From: Siphonodentalium dalli
Lineage: Eukaryota > Mollusca > Scaphopoda > Gadilida > Siphonodentaliidae
Direction of reading: 5' to 3'
Assembly: GCA_032622095.1 (NCBI GenBank)
Contig: CP136061.1
Span: forward strand, 56,309,762-56,373,761
DNA: 64,000 nt
Below the pieces are notes generated by a model. It was given only the letters and a program-made list of their open reading frames with translations. It was not told the DNA's origin and made no database searches. A program made the translations under genes and the position numbers. This document shows, in pieces, positions 1-11,652 of this stretch; position 1 is the first letter of the stretch, and each line of letters begins with the position of its first letter.

Positions 1-403
1 TGACCATCAAATAAATCTTAGTGTTATCTTCATTGTGTTGGGTATTGAATCTAACAGAACATGCAAATAATTTATAATTGTTTCTGGTGATATTTTCATA
101 AATATTATGCGTTAGTTTGAATGCATGTAAGAAAATTCTAAATATATTAAAATGTATTTATATAAATAAATACACATAAAACATAATGTATTCCCAATAA
201 GTTAGTGCACAACTTCATGATGAAACCTTTCCAATACATAAAATGTAAAAAAAATTATATGTTTATTGCTTGCATCTTTCTATTGTTTCAGTCTTTTCTT
301 GTTTCCATGTTATGCACTGATGTCTTTATTCAATGAAATTTGATATATTAAGTTGAATTATTTCATTATTTATTCCTATGCGATCAATATGGCTTGGAAA
401 CTA
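1..403. other. AT-rich stretch, nothing recognised
   Basis: Low-complexity A+T-rich sequence. I see no ORF, RNA gene or repeat terminus in it. Confidence 0.5.
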
Positions 404-576
404 ATAATTGTAATCAGATGTAATCAAAAAGTAATCGATTACATTTACTAAAGTAATTGTAATCGTAATCGATTACATTGAAAAAAATGTAATCAGTAAT
501 CGTAATCGTAATCATGTAAATCAAAAGTAATTGTAATCGTAATCGATTACATTGGCATGTAATCGCCCCAACCCTG
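404..576 (-). mobile_element. hAT-like terminal fragment rich in GTAATC
   Basis: The stretch is a degenerate run of GTAATC and its palindrome GTAATCGATTAC. Read on the minus strand it opens with CAGGGTTGGGGCGATTACAT at position 576. A CAGGGTTGGG start followed by GATTAC-rich DNA is a common form of hAT-type non-autonomous ends in animals. I cannot find the opposite terminus or an 8-bp target duplication, so this may be a solo end. Confidence 0.5.
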
Positions 577-1069
577 GTGTGTAGAGGGCAGACTTCCAAA
601 ACATAATATATCAAACATGCGTATATCAGAAGTCCGCTGAACGTCGAAGCAACGAGATTTATAAGTAAACAAACCTTTGACTTTCAGAGAATTTCGATTT
701 GTCGCGATATCAGAAAATGTTCGTAAACAATATATTAAACGATCTTATCATCACTTTACCGTTTTCTGTCAAGGTAAGTGAAATATCATCTTGAAGACAG
801 ATTAATCGCGGACATGACAGGTGATTAATCACATTCGGGAGTTCATGCATGTGAATACCCGGACTCCGCGTGTAAATGTAGTACGTCTTTTTAATGAAAG
901 TCTGTTATAGAAGAGTGCCGGGACGGAACTCTGTCCAAAACAACATCAAGCCATCCGATATCACAAGCTTGTGTGAACCGAGAAGACTTGGTCTACATAT
1001 ACAGTAGAATAATCTAGTCTAATATGACAAAAGACACACAGTGGCATCAACTGTAAAACATGATAGAGT
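577..1069. other. No recognisable feature
   Basis: Mixed-composition DNA without a supported gene or repeat boundary. Confidence 0.4.
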
Positions 1070-1547
1070 ACCCTTGTCCGGTTCCATGGAACCATCGTAG
1101 TACCATGGTAAATATCACTTTACGATGGTAGTACCATACTACCATGGTAGTTCCATCTTAAACATGTTAGAGTACCTTCGTAAAGTGTCATGTTATAGTA
1201 CCATGGTATATATCAATCTAACGCGGTAGTATCATGGCAGTACCATATTACCATGGTAGAGTACCCTTGTATAGATCCATGGTAGTACCATGGTGGTACC
1301 ATATTAGTACCACACTACTATGGTAGCACCATGACAGTGCCATGGTAGTACCATGTTAGAGTGCCATGGTGCCTTTTATCTGGGATACCTTGATTGACCC
1401 TATGAAATAAAACTTACACAGCATCACCATTGTAAATTGAAATTTACCATGGTATGGTAGTGCATAGTATGTGGAACCATACCATGGTAAATGTCTATTT
1501 ACCATGGTATTATGATCGTTTAACATGGTATGTAATAGTTATTTTAG
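1070..1547. repeat. CCATGGTA palindrome field, left part
   Basis: Dense, irregularly spaced copies of TACCATGGTA and its fragments (ACCATGGT, GGTAGTACCATGG, CCATGTTAGAGTACC). The core is self-complementary, so the field can fold in many registers. It resumes at 2642 after a transposon insertion. Spacing is irregular, so it is not a simple satellite. Function is unknown. Confidence 0.6.
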
Positions 1548-1555
1548 ATGAGAGC

Positions 1556-2633
1556 AGGGGGGGCGCACAAAAGTTTTATCATACAGGGCCGGGGTGGGTG
1601 GGTCCGAAGAGGCCCGAAAAAATGAGTTTGTGAAAAAAAATTTCTATTCACATTTTTGCCCTTGTTTTAAGTTGTTTTCAAATATATTCATTAATAATTG
1701 TGTTCTAAGGCGGGTTATGGCCTTTACAGACACTTAGGAACAGGGTATGTATAAGATATAAGTAATATAGGGGAGATCTTCCAAAAACATACCTATACCG
1801 GGCGGGGTGGGTGCATCTCATTATGGACATTGTTTTCAGTTGTTTTCACTAATAAATGTGTTCTAACATAGATTATGACCTTAACCAACACTTAAGAACA
1901 TATGTAGGTATAAGATAAAGCACTCTCTGGTGCCAAATAAAAGTGATGACTGAATAGGAGTGCTGGTTTGCATTTCACCTCAAATTAATATTGAATAGTG
2001 CCTGATAGTGCTGGCATTTTCACTCTGGCATGTCTAATGACCAAATAATACTAGTGCTGCAGAGTGCTGGCTAACAAAATACCTCAAATTAAAAAATAAA
2101 CATGCCAGCCTGTTTATTTGGCTCCAAAGAGTGATTCTTATATACTATATAACTGTCATTGCAGGTATGGCTATAAGGTGTTCTGATATGATGGTTGGTG
2201 GCACCTTTTTGGGAACAAAGGTGAAGAAGTCATAAATTAGTAACTGGACTTTTTATGTAAAAATTAAACACAATGTTGGCTTATTGGCACTATAAATATT
2301 ACCTCACAATACCTGTGCATACTGTAGAATAAAACACTTTTTATTTCAAAATGTATTTTTCAATGTCGAAAACAACATCATAACCGTTGATAGTTTTTCA
2401 ATTGTTTGAACACTTGGAATCTGCCAGAAACGGACCAATTTAAAACTTACCTTTGATTCTGTTTGATTTGGTCTTGAATAGATTTAAAATGATTTTTTTC
2501 TTATTTTAGGGGGTGGGTCCAAAATAATCAGGCGGAAAAAAAAAAAATTGCACAAAAAGGGTGGGTGTGTAGCAAAAGGGCTGTAATTTTTTTTGGGCCC
2601 TGTATGTGTAAATGTTTTCACGCCCCCCCCCTG
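1556..2633. mobile_element. hAT-like non-autonomous element, ~1.08 kb
   Basis: Both ends carry related terminal inverted repeats of about 35 bp. The left end starts AGGGGGGGCGCACAAAAG and reaches CATACAGGGCC. The right end is the inverse, running from GGGCCCTGTATGTG to a long C run. ATGAGAGC occurs immediately before (1548-1555) and after (2634-2641), an 8-bp target duplication as expected for hAT transposition. No transposase ORF is visible. It interrupts the CCATGGTA field, and a smaller element lies inside it at 1921-2133. Confidence 0.7.
1921..2133. mobile_element. Small MITE nested inside the 1556-2633 element
   Basis: Ends are inverted repeats: CACTCTCTGGTGCCAAATAA on the left and, inverted, CACTCTTTGGAGCCAAATAA on the right (18 of 20 matched). 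Length is about 213 bp and there is no ORF. I could not find a clear target duplication, so the class is open. Confidence 0.5.
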
Positions 2634-2641
2634 ATGAGAGC

Positions 2642-2870
2642 ATAGGAAAGTACCTTGGTTTACATTGTAATATATAACTTACAGTTGTAACCAACATTTT
2701 ACCATGGCAAACGGTGGTGCACTTGTTTTTACCATGGTAAATGTCTATATACCTTACCATTATGGTAGATTGCCATGGTATGTAATAGTGCGAGAATAGT
2801 AAAGTACCATGGTTAACGTTTTAATATATAATTTACCGTGGTAACCAGCATTTTACTGTGGAATGTAGCA
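2642..2870. repeat. CCATGGTA palindrome field, right part
   Basis: The same ACCATGG-rich sequence continues directly after the duplicated ATGAGAGC. This shows that 1070-1547 and this part were one field before the hAT-like insertion. Copies here are more degenerate, with variants such as CCGTGGTAA. Confidence 0.55.
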
Positions 2871-3459
2871 TTCTATACTAACATCGCCGAAATGTTCAAA
2901 TAATTCGACTATACTACTCCATCAAAATCATCGTCTCAAATACTCTCACTTGTAAATATTTACATCTGGATTCCGGACGCAACTATCGGCGATAAACAAA
3001 CACAAATGATTTCGCCATCGAGAGTCATTTTATTTAATTAATGTATCAGAATAACTGTGTGTGCTGTCAGTTTTAATTAATATTCGTAAACATAACTACT
3101 TTGAGCAAGATTATTCTCCATTTCTATTTGATCACCCTGTCGGAGTGTTTCATATAACTTTAACAGTTACAATTTTATGTCAGGCCAGCAAAAATTATGA
3201 TCGTTCGTTGAAAGAGCTAGCATCCATGCTTCCGCGTCGCCATGGCCAAAAGCAGTAGATAGTGAAGAGCGTTCTAGATTAGGAGTTTTTATTATTGTTT
3301 TAGATGTGTTATTTCGCGCTCCGCGTGTATAATGTTTCGCTGATTCTTGGTATAGATGGGTCATTGGCGTTTTATTTATAGAAATGGGAATTTTTGGGAG
3401 GGATTAAAAGTTGGACTGCGACCCGGAGGCCGAGTCCGGTAAAAGGTGTAGTTGGTGAG
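2871..3459. other. No recognisable feature
   Basis: No gene supported. Short ORFs on both strands overlap each other and have no family signature. Confidence 0.4.
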
Positions 3460-3571
3460 ATGCATGAGTGATAAGCCGTATATAGTTGTTGTAATAATAT
3501 GAACTTAGGATTAGTTGTTTCAACGGAATTATGAGTTGGTCATTCGTGAAACCAATACATTTTATATTCTA
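3460..3571 (+). repeat. Left flank of the G cluster, homologous to ~13630-13740
   Basis: From ATAAGCCGTA through GGATTAGTTGTTTCAACGGA to ACCAATACATTTTATATT this matches DNA near 13630-13740. The match resumes after the G cluster at about 6015-6075. The 13.7-kb copy therefore acts as an unoccupied version of this locus. Confidence 0.55.
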
Positions 3572-4358
3572 CTAGCTGGTGGACCCGACTTCGTCCGGGC
3601 TGTTTCCCCTCAGCTTTTCGGCGAATTGCGCGATTTGACCTTGAATTGTCCATTTTGAAGGTCAAGGTCAGGTGGGGTCACGATTTGACCCGTCCAAAAC
3701 ACTGCCCGGACAAAAGTACCCGACAAAAGTACCCGTCGAAATGCATCCGGTTTTACCCGATTTGACCTCGAATTGATCATTTTGAAGGTCAAGGTCAGAA
3801 TCGCGCGATTTGACCTTGAATTGTCCATTTTGAAGGTCATTTGACCCGGACAAAAGTACCCGACAAAAGTACCCGTCGAAATCCATCCGGTTTTACCCGA
3901 TTTGACCTCGAATTGATAATTTTGAAGGTCAAGGTCAGGTCGGGGTCACGACTCGACCCGTCCAAAACACTCAGTGGACAAAAACAACCCTACGTATCAA
4001 ATTTCGTCGAAAGCCCATAAAAATTCGCGATTTGACCTTGAATTGACCCGATTTCAAGGTCAAGGACACGTCGCACGGGCAAACGAATAGGCTTACGACA
4101 CTGCCCATACGAAAGTATCACCAAACACTAATTTTCATCGAAATCCCGTGATACTCGGGCGTTCGACCTTGAACTGACCCGATTTCAAGGTCAAGGTCAC
4201 GTCGCACGGGCAAATTAATAGGCCCATGCCACTCCCCGGCCGAAAGTACCCCCACATACCAAGTTTCATCGAAATCGGCTCGGCCGTTCTCGAGTCCATC
4301 GCGAACAGACAGACAGACACACACACACACATACAGACATATTTCCCAAAATATATAG
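3572..4358 (+). mobile_element. Repeat family G, copy 1
   Basis: The copy starts with a GC-rich head, CTAGCTGGTGGACCCGACTT, which contains a short hairpin (CCCGAC...GTCCGGG). It continues with degenerate internal repeats built on GATTTGACCTTGAATTG and AAGGTCAAGGTCA, roughly 120-170 bp apart. It ends with CCAAGTTTCATCGAAATCGG, then an ACAGACAGACAC/(AC)n tract, then CCCAAAATATATAG. The short ORFs across it change frame and follow the internal repeats, so I do not call protein. The superfamily is unknown to me; there are no TIRs, and the order head, body, CA-rich tail is constant among copies. Confidence 0.65.
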
Positions 4359-5430
4359 CAGGTGGACCCGACTTCGTCCGGGCTGTTTCCCCTCTGCATT
4401 TCGGCGAATTGCGCGATTTGACCTTGAATTGTCAATTTTGAGGGTCACGATTTGACCCGTCCAAAACACTGCCCGGACAAAAGTACCCGACAAAAGTACC
4501 CGTCGAAATCCATCCGGTTTTACCCGATTTGACCTCGACTTGATCATTTTGAATTTTGACCCGTCCAAAACACTCAGTGGACAAAAGTAACCCTACGTAT
4601 AACATTTCGTCGAAATCCCATCAAAATTCGCGATTTGACCTTGAATTTACCCGATTTCAAGGTCAAGGTCACGTCGCACGGGCAAACAAATAGGCTTACG
4701 ACACTCCCCATACGAAAGTATCCCCATACACTAATTTTCATCGAAATCCCGTGATACTCGGGCGTTCGACCTTGAAATGACCCGATTTCAAGGTTAAGGT
4801 CACGTCGCACGGGCAAATTAACAGGCCCATGCCACTCCCCGGCCGAAAGTACCCCCTGCACTGCGCGATTTTACCTTGAATTGTCCATTTTGAAGGTCAA
4901 GGTCAGGTGGGGTCACGATTTGACCCGTCCAAAACACTGCCCGGACAAAAGTACCCGTCGAAATCCATCCGGTTTTACCCGATTTGACCTCGAATTGATC
5001 ATTTTGAAGGTCAAGGTCGGGGTCACGATTTGACCCGTCCAAAACACTCATTGGACAAAAGTAACCCCACGTATCATATTTCGTCGAAATCCCATCAAAA
5101 TTCGCGATTTGAACTTGAATTGACCCGATTTCAAGGTCACGTCGCACGGGCAAACGAATTGGCTTACGACACTCCCCATACGAAAGTATCCCCAGACACT
5201 AATTTTCATCGAAATCCCGTGATACTCGGGCGTTCGACCTTGAAATGACCAGGTCAAGGTCATGTCGCACGGGCAAATTAACAGGCCCATGCCACTCCCC
5301 GGCCGAAAGTACACCCACATACCAAGTTTCATCGAAATCGGCTAGGCCGTTTTCGATTCCATCGCGAACAGACAGACACACACACACACACACACACAGA
5401 CTGACAGATTTCCCAAAATATATAATAGAT
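4356..5430 (+). mobile_element. Repeat family G, copy 2, internally rearranged
   Basis: It begins directly at the tail of copy 1 with TAGCAGGTGGACCCGACTTC. It has the same body and tail, ending in an (AC)n run near 5371-5398 and CCCAAAATATATAA. Near 4855-4862 the sequence jumps from the late part (CCGAAAGTACCCC) back to the early body (GCGCGATTTTACC). This indicates an unequal crossover or an internal partial duplication. Confidence 0.65.
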
Positions 5431-5999
5431 AGACTAACCGATGAGCCCGACGTTGTCCGGGCTATTCAAAAACCAAATTTCAAGTCGATAGCTCTACCCA
5501 GCCCGACGTTGTCCGGGCTATTCAAAAACCAAATTTCAAGTCGATAGCTCTACCCGTTTCCGATATCTGGTCTGCGCATGCGCGAAGCTGGTGTCGCACG
5601 GGCTCGGCGACCCGATAAAATTCGTATTCGGGGCAAGATACATTCACATACCAAATTTCAAATCGATAGCTCCACCCGTTTCCGAGATCTCGTCTGCGCA
5701 TGCACGAAGCTGGTGTCGCACGGGCTCGGCGACCCGATAAAATTCGTATCCGGGGCAAGATACATTCACATACCAAATTTAAAGTCGATAGCTCCACCCG
5801 TTTCCGAGATCTCGTCTGCGCATGCGCTGCACGGGCGTCGCACGGGCTCGCCAATACGACAACGACGACCGCCTGGTCAAACTACACACACGTACCAAGT
5901 TTCGTCCCGATCGGTCAAGAATCGTAGATTTGAATCAATGGCATACAGACAAACATACAGACAGACAGACAAACAGAGGTCTTCAAAATATATATGAGA
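5431..5999 (+). mobile_element. Repeat family G, divergent copy 3
   Basis: Another head follows, GAGCCCGACGTTGTCCGGGC, duplicated at 5500-5520. Then come two to three ~120-bp repeats containing CAAATTTCAAGTCGATAGCT and TCTGCGCATGCGC. The tail has ACAGACAGACAGAC and TTCAAAATATATATGAGA. The architecture matches copies 1 and 2 but the body differs, so this is a sub-family. A 139-aa ORF over it is an artefact of the repeats. Confidence 0.6.
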
Positions 6000-8408
6000 T
6001 AATTACAAGCAAGGGTATATAATATATGATCTTGAGCGTTACCATTTCTGACATTGGTTTTCTTGTACTAGCCTATGGATGATTTTGTTAATTGCTGCGA
6101 TGACTGCATGTGTGATAAGAACGATGGTGATTGAAAATATTTTAAAGATGCATTATCCGAATTAACGCTCCCAAATTACTATTTCTTTGGCTTCGGGGGT
6201 GAACATTTTTTTTTATTCGAGTCGAGGAACCCACCCACCAAAGCTCAGAGTGATCAGATATCGATTTTGAAGTTTGTTATTTCTCGATATGTGCAATTAT
6301 TTGTGACCCAGAAAAACGTCGTCAAACGGACGGTCTTGGACAAAATTACGGATGAAGAGGGATAACTCTAAAATCAAGTGGTAATCCACATTTCGTGATA
6401 CTCCAAGTCATAACACGGCCATATTTCGTTGAACAAGATGTAAATATAAATGACACGTTTTGGTAAATTTGATACCATAGTTGACAGTGATTAGCATTAT
6501 CTATTATCATTATTCGATTCTGATAACTAAAGCGTATTTTGAAGAAATGTTGTTGTTGTTGTTGTTTTTTGTATTTTGATTATATGGGGACCGTTTGATC
6601 GGATTGAGTACCTTTAATTTGTCTTTTGCCTTGTATCAGCAGATAATTGGGTAAGGAAATTCTGAATTATTTGGTGTCAAATCAGACCGAGCATCTTTAA
6701 AGTGAATTTATTTCGGAACAGACTCCGCGGGTGACGTATATGTATAGCCACATACATAATACCAATCACATATATAGGTATTATCTCCAATCTGCCGATA
6801 TCAATGCACTCATAAAAATTTATGTGAGCAGCTGGTCGTTCAATCACAGGAAATAAAAGATGCACTCAAATCGCGGCGATTATCGAATATCGATTAAAAA
6901 CTCAGCAGACGATCGAATATCGCACGTGAGCGATTTAATTACCATGTAATATTTGCTGTGCTTTCTCCCGTAACTATCACCATGGTTCATCGTTTATGGA
7001 CGGTAATCGTGCCATTCACGAGGTGCCGAGGGGTTCGTCTGTGTACCGACGATACCCAAACACAGACAAACATTTAAAGGGGGATAATTAATGAGAACTG
7101 TTCGTGAATCGTGTTATTACGCTTTCCTCGTTTGTGTACCCAGATGATTCCGATAAATAGTTCAGCAAATAAACTAAGTGCCACGGAGTGTGCTTGAATA
7201 GCAGAACGTGATCACACTGACGGTGGGGAGGAACAGCTCCGCTCTCATTCAGGTTCGCCGATCACATGCACCCATTGCGCGCCGAATTGATTTATGATGC
7301 AGTTGCGGTTTCATGCGTGCATATCAATCGATTCTGACTTACCGTTTTAGTAAATTACACAAAATATACAGACAGGTGTGGAGGCACAGAGGATCGGAGC
7401 ACAAGTTACCGAACTATAATTATATATCACGCAGCTCTCGAGATCCTCGCCTCATATCCAATTTATCGTGTTCGTTCAGGGGTTGGGGTCGGGGGGGGGG
7501 GGGTCACAATTTTCCCCATCATGTCGTGGGGTGGTAATCATGGGTGATATCGTGGGACATTTACTGCACTATGTCAGTACTGAATGAGACATATTCATCG
7601 GCTTAAACTAAACTGAAAGTGTGTATGTCAACGTGTACCAATGTGATGTAAGGGGCATAGCCACGATCTAAAGATTAGTACGACACACCCGAGCACCGAA
7701 GGCGCGAGTACGAGTACGCTAAGGGGTATGTTCGGCCGGATTTTTTTTTTAATGGGTTCAAATTTTGGTGCACTCTTGATGTTTTTTCTTCTGTTTTTTT
7801 GGCACAGCTTATAAGGTACCCATATTTGGTGAAGTAATTGGGTGGGTACACGCGTGTCCCCTGAGCCCCCCCCCCCCCCGACACGGCCGGCTCTGTGTGC
7901 ATGATTTGTGTCTTGGTGATGTCTCGCCCTCTATATACTGGTAAAAATAATTATGGTAACATGTTCAACAGTTGGATAATTCATGCCTGGATCAACAGCA
8001 GTTAGAAATTTCAGACTGGAAAATAGGTTAAGCTTATTGATAGTTTGAACTTTAGTCATTTTAGACTAAAACCTAAAAACATTGGGGAAATATTTAGTCA
8101 TCGGGGGTGTTGGGTTGGAACTTCCGATATTTTATAAGTTTAATTGGGTTATAAGTTTGAAAATTCTGACCCACGGCAATGAGGTTTGAGTTTAATTACA
8201 AGCTGTGCACAGCCGAAGAAGGCCCTCTTCTCACACACATGTGCTCATATTGCCCAAGTTTAGTAATATAATGCATAGCATGTGTTAATAGAGTATTGCT
8301 ATGTTGATGCACTTGGTGGGAAAAGTCACATGATTTTACGACGCCAATTAAAATGCACCTTTATACATATCGGACTAACGTGTAGCAACAACATGTAATC
8401 AATATAAC
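6000..8408. other. Intergenic or intronic DNA without recognised genes
   Basis: The first 75 bases continue the flank homology to ~13755-13800. After that I see only homopolymer runs (G run near 7490-7502, C run near 7867-7880) and short unsupported ORFs. Confidence 0.4.
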
Positions 8409-8581
8409 AATAACATGATTTTTGAGGGCGTTATGGTTTATTAACGGCCCGGCTGGAATGATTAACAGCCCAAGGGCCTTGGCGGCCCGAGACGAAGTCG
8501 AGGGACGCTAATAGGCCGAGGGCTGTTAATCATTCCAGAGGGCCGTTAATAAACCATAATGCCCGATGAAATCATGTTATT
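8409..8581. mobile_element. Foldback MITE with ~60-bp arms
   Basis: The left arm runs from AATAACATGATTTTTGAGGG through GTTATGGTTTATTAACGG to GATTAACAGCCC. It is repeated inverted at 8522-8581, ending CCATAATGCCCGATGAAATC then ATGTTATT. The ~50-bp centre is GC-rich and contains further GGCC repeats. No ORF. Target duplication is unclear because the flank is TA-rich. Confidence 0.6.
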
Positions 8582-8582
8582 A

Positions 8583-9111
8583 CTATTATTACCACAGTTT
8601 TGGACATTTGACCCATTTGAGGATTTAGTGGAATAATGAAGTAGATTAAGAGAGAAATATTTTCAAGAACATTTAAATTAGATACCATTTGACTTGTCAG
8701 CTGACACGGACTGACGGAGTCTCGAAAATAGGACAGGGGGAAACCCAGCATTGGAGACGAGTAACAACCAATGAGAGGTTGACAGCTAAAATTATCAATG
8801 CATACTTACGCTTGATACAATAATTCAATCATATAGCGTGAATTCCAATCATAAAACCACTATAGTGTCGAGGAAATCGGATACATCTTCCCATTATTTT
8901 CTTGAAATAAACACGCCAGATCGGAAGTTGAAGGGACGTAACTGTCGCGATAATAAACGAGATCTATAGTTTCCGGGCGGCGGGCCGATATTGAACTAGG
9001 TTTCTCATTATCGGCCCGCGGCCCGCTGTTTTGGTAACAATGCGCTATTTGGAACGCCCCGAAAAACATTATCAATGGCATAGAGAACGCCCTATAAAGT
9101 GGTAATAATAG
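8583..9111. mobile_element. Candidate ~530-bp element with 13-bp TIRs
   Basis: CTATTATTACCAC at 8583-8595 is repeated inverted at 9099-9111. An internal GC-rich hairpin (GGCGGGCCGATA ... TATCGGCCCGC) lies near 8978-9012. A 95-aa minus-strand ORF matches no family I know. There is no clear target duplication, so the boundaries are tentative. Confidence 0.35.
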
Positions 9112-9775
9112 TCGGTGGTGACGAGAAGCTGTCCAATCTGCGACCACCGATACGCTTAATTTTCTTCAATAAAAATAAGATCTATCCGTACATTGGAATG
9201 GCGTTGGTTAGATTATTGGATAATTCACTTCTAAACGGAATGACTGTGTCGGTGTAGGCAAAATTACCCCACGCGTAACCAGTTAGGTGACCGTCGTTTG
9301 GCAATGGTAACACACGTTACGTTACAAGTTTTACAAGTACTTATGGCTTAACATGTCTCAGAACATGGTTCACCATAGGACACAAGCACATTTTCGCAAC
9401 CTTATGATGATGACGACGATGGCGATGATGATATGATGGTGATGATGATGATAATAATAATAATGATGGTGATGACGACTATGCGATCATGAAGGCCCTG
9501 TTATGGATTATTAATGCAAGCCGGCTGTGGTGATTTGCTGATATTTGGGTCTTCATACCACTACATTTGGTTCTGCAGATCCCAAGAACCAAATGTGCAG
9601 TAATTGTCGGTTATAAAAATTGATGTCGGCTGTAGAGAACCAACTAATGGTTCTTTGTGTGGCTATTTTGGCCAGTTTTTATACAGTGTAGCTAGTGCAC
9701 AGGTCCCCAGAACAAATATATACCCAACTCCAGTAATACTTAATCCTATAGATACACTGCATGGTATAGTCCGGT
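9112..9775. other. No gene; contains a GAT-type microsatellite
   Basis: Apart from the trinucleotide run at about 9402-9480 there is no recognisable feature. The last 8 bases (9768-9775, AGTCCGGT) are the target duplication of the next element. Confidence 0.45.
9402..9480. repeat. Imperfect (GAT)n/(ATA)n microsatellite
   Basis: Runs of GAT, GAC and ATA triplets make up almost the whole interval. Confidence 0.8.
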
Positions 9776-10521
9776 CGGTGACGTGGCTAGATGATCTCCG
9801 TGTGAGTGAGTGTGTGTGTGGGGGGGGGGGGGGGGGCACCTTGTAATTTCCAACTGGACCCTCTTGGACCAGACCAAACTTATAAGTTTGCGTAATTTCA
9901 CCTGCACCCCATTGAGCTCCGATTTCTACCTATTGTTCCCCCATAGGCCTGGATGATATATATCACCTATTTTGAATGGATGAGTATATATATAGTCCTG
10001 TGGTCACTAGCCAGTTGGAGGAACATAATTCAACGGGCAGTTTGAGATCTGAACCTGAAAATTGAAAAATCCTAACATATAGTGGTCTCACTATAGGCAA
10101 ATCCCCCCTGATTTGTTTTACTGGCCATGGGGAAATCGGAAAGGGACCAGGGCACACCGGGTCGACCGTGGTTCGGCCCAGTGTGAGAAATCTGAAGATG
10201 AATATTGCAAAATCTTAGCATCTATAGACTGGCCTCAAACTGTCAAAGTGTTGAAAATTCCCACCTGACACTCACTCCCCAATAAGGTTGGAAAATTTTC
10301 AACTGATGGCCATTTCAGTCAAATTTTTTGTTATCAAAAGTAGGGGAAAACATGCAAATGTTGGTGTAACTTAAAACAATAAATTCCCCAATAATAAATT
10401 GTTGGAAATTAAATCTATAAGAGAACAATTTCAACCGATTGTCTTGTTGAATATTTTGACCCCCCCCCCCCAACCGCAACACCCGACCCCCAACATCGCC
10501 TCCCTGGTTGCCACGTCCCTG
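9776..10521 (+). mobile_element. hAT family F non-autonomous element
   Basis: AGTCCGGT is present on both sides (9768-9775 and 10522-10529), an exact 8-bp target duplication. The left terminus reads CGGTGACGTGGCTAGATG, and the right terminus inverted reads CAGGGACGTGGCAACC. The body has repeated phrases such as GGTTGGAAAATTTTCAACTG and GACCAGGGCACACCGGGTCG, also found in the 20191-21290 member. G and C homopolymers sit just inside both ends. No transposase. Confidence 0.75.
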
Positions 10522-10584
10522 AGTCCGGTCTACTTTGATACTCAATGCTTCCTGAATTATATTCTCTTTTAAAAAGTTTACATA

Positions 10585-11652
10585 TTCTACTATATATTTT
10601 GAGAACTCCGTATATATATATATGTGTGTGTATGTGTACTTTATAGAATCGAAAACGGCTGGTCAGTTCGAGCTCAAACTTCCTATCTAAATGTAAAAAC
10701 CCACGGGGATCGTCCACGTCGCATTTTGGCACATCTGAGCACATCTGAGCATTCATTCTCCACTCCCAATAATCAAAATCACCGCAAACGACACTTCGGG
10801 GGTTAAGGCATCAACGATCTTTATATTGACCGTATTTGGAGTCGTTAACCGACTAACGCTCTTTATTGCCATCGACGTTGCTAAACGGTTAACCATGCGT
10901 ACGAAACTACGGACGCGAAATGCATTTATCTCGATTAAAAAGGCAGAATTAACGTGTTGTGTGATTCTTAGGAAATTTTCAATCATACCTCTTTTAGGGA
11001 CGGGTACTGCGTGTTTCCTAGGCACGGGGGAAATTTTCATCGGGTCAGTTTTTCCGCCCGATGTACCTTAAATCATACCTCTTTTAGGGACGGGTACTGC
11101 GTGTTTAGTGATTCTTATGTCTTCTTCACCTTAATCGGGTAAAATAAGGTCTAATCGGGTAAAATATTTAAAAACCAAAAATTAAATTAAAAAAAATTCA
11201 AAAATCCAGTAAATTAAAAATGCACGGGTAAAATATTGAAAAACCCAAAATTAAATTAAAAAATTAATGAAAAAAAATAATTTAAAAATCCGGTAAATTG
11301 ACCCCGACCTGACCTTGACCTTGAAAATGGTCAATTCAAGGTCAAATCGGGTCAAATTGAAAAACAAAAAATTAAATTAAAAAATTAAAAAGGCACAATT
11401 AACTCATTGAAAATCATAAAATTAAATTAAAAAATTAATTACAAAAAAATTATTAAAAAAGCCAGTAAATTAAAAAGGCACAATTAACTCATTGAAAAAC
11501 AAAAAAAATCGGGTAAAATTGAAAAAATTAAATTAAAAAATTAAAAAGGCACATTTAACTCATTGAAAAACAAAAAATTAATTAACAAAATTAAAAATTG
11601 TCATGTTTCTGACGATTGCCGCCAGTTGCGGGCTAACCTTCTAGTACTATAT
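10585..11652 (-). mobile_element. Repeat family G, inverted copy
   Basis: On the minus strand it starts near 11652 with CTAGAAGGTTAGCCCGCAAC and a head hairpin. It passes a long AT-rich block of AATTAAATTAAAAAATT units with an embedded GACCTTGACCTTGAAAATGG motif. It ends with GTTTTCGATTCTATAAAGTA, an ACACAC/TATATA tract and CTCAAAATATATAGTAGA near 10585. It shares head and tail with the 3572-6000 and 32826-33900 copies. A second copy of the 36-base unit around 11005 and 11067 shows local duplication. Confidence 0.6.

Noticed and set aside
4270-4310. tRNA B-box-like GTTCTCGAGTCC in family G (SINE idea)
   Set aside because: It is near the 3' end and no A box is at a proper distance before it; other copies do not support a tRNA-derived head.
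5435-5475. Hammerhead-ribozyme-like ACCGATGAGCCCGAC
   Set aside because: The required CTGATGA and GAAA core elements are not both present, and other G copies do not keep it.
5578-5997. 139-aa ORF in family G
   Set aside because: Repeated GVARARRPDKIRIRGKIHSHT segments come from the ~120-bp DNA repeat, and other frames are equally open.
8860-9147. 95-aa minus-strand ORF
   Set aside because: No recognisable domain, it crosses a candidate transposon end, and it has no supporting splice or start context.
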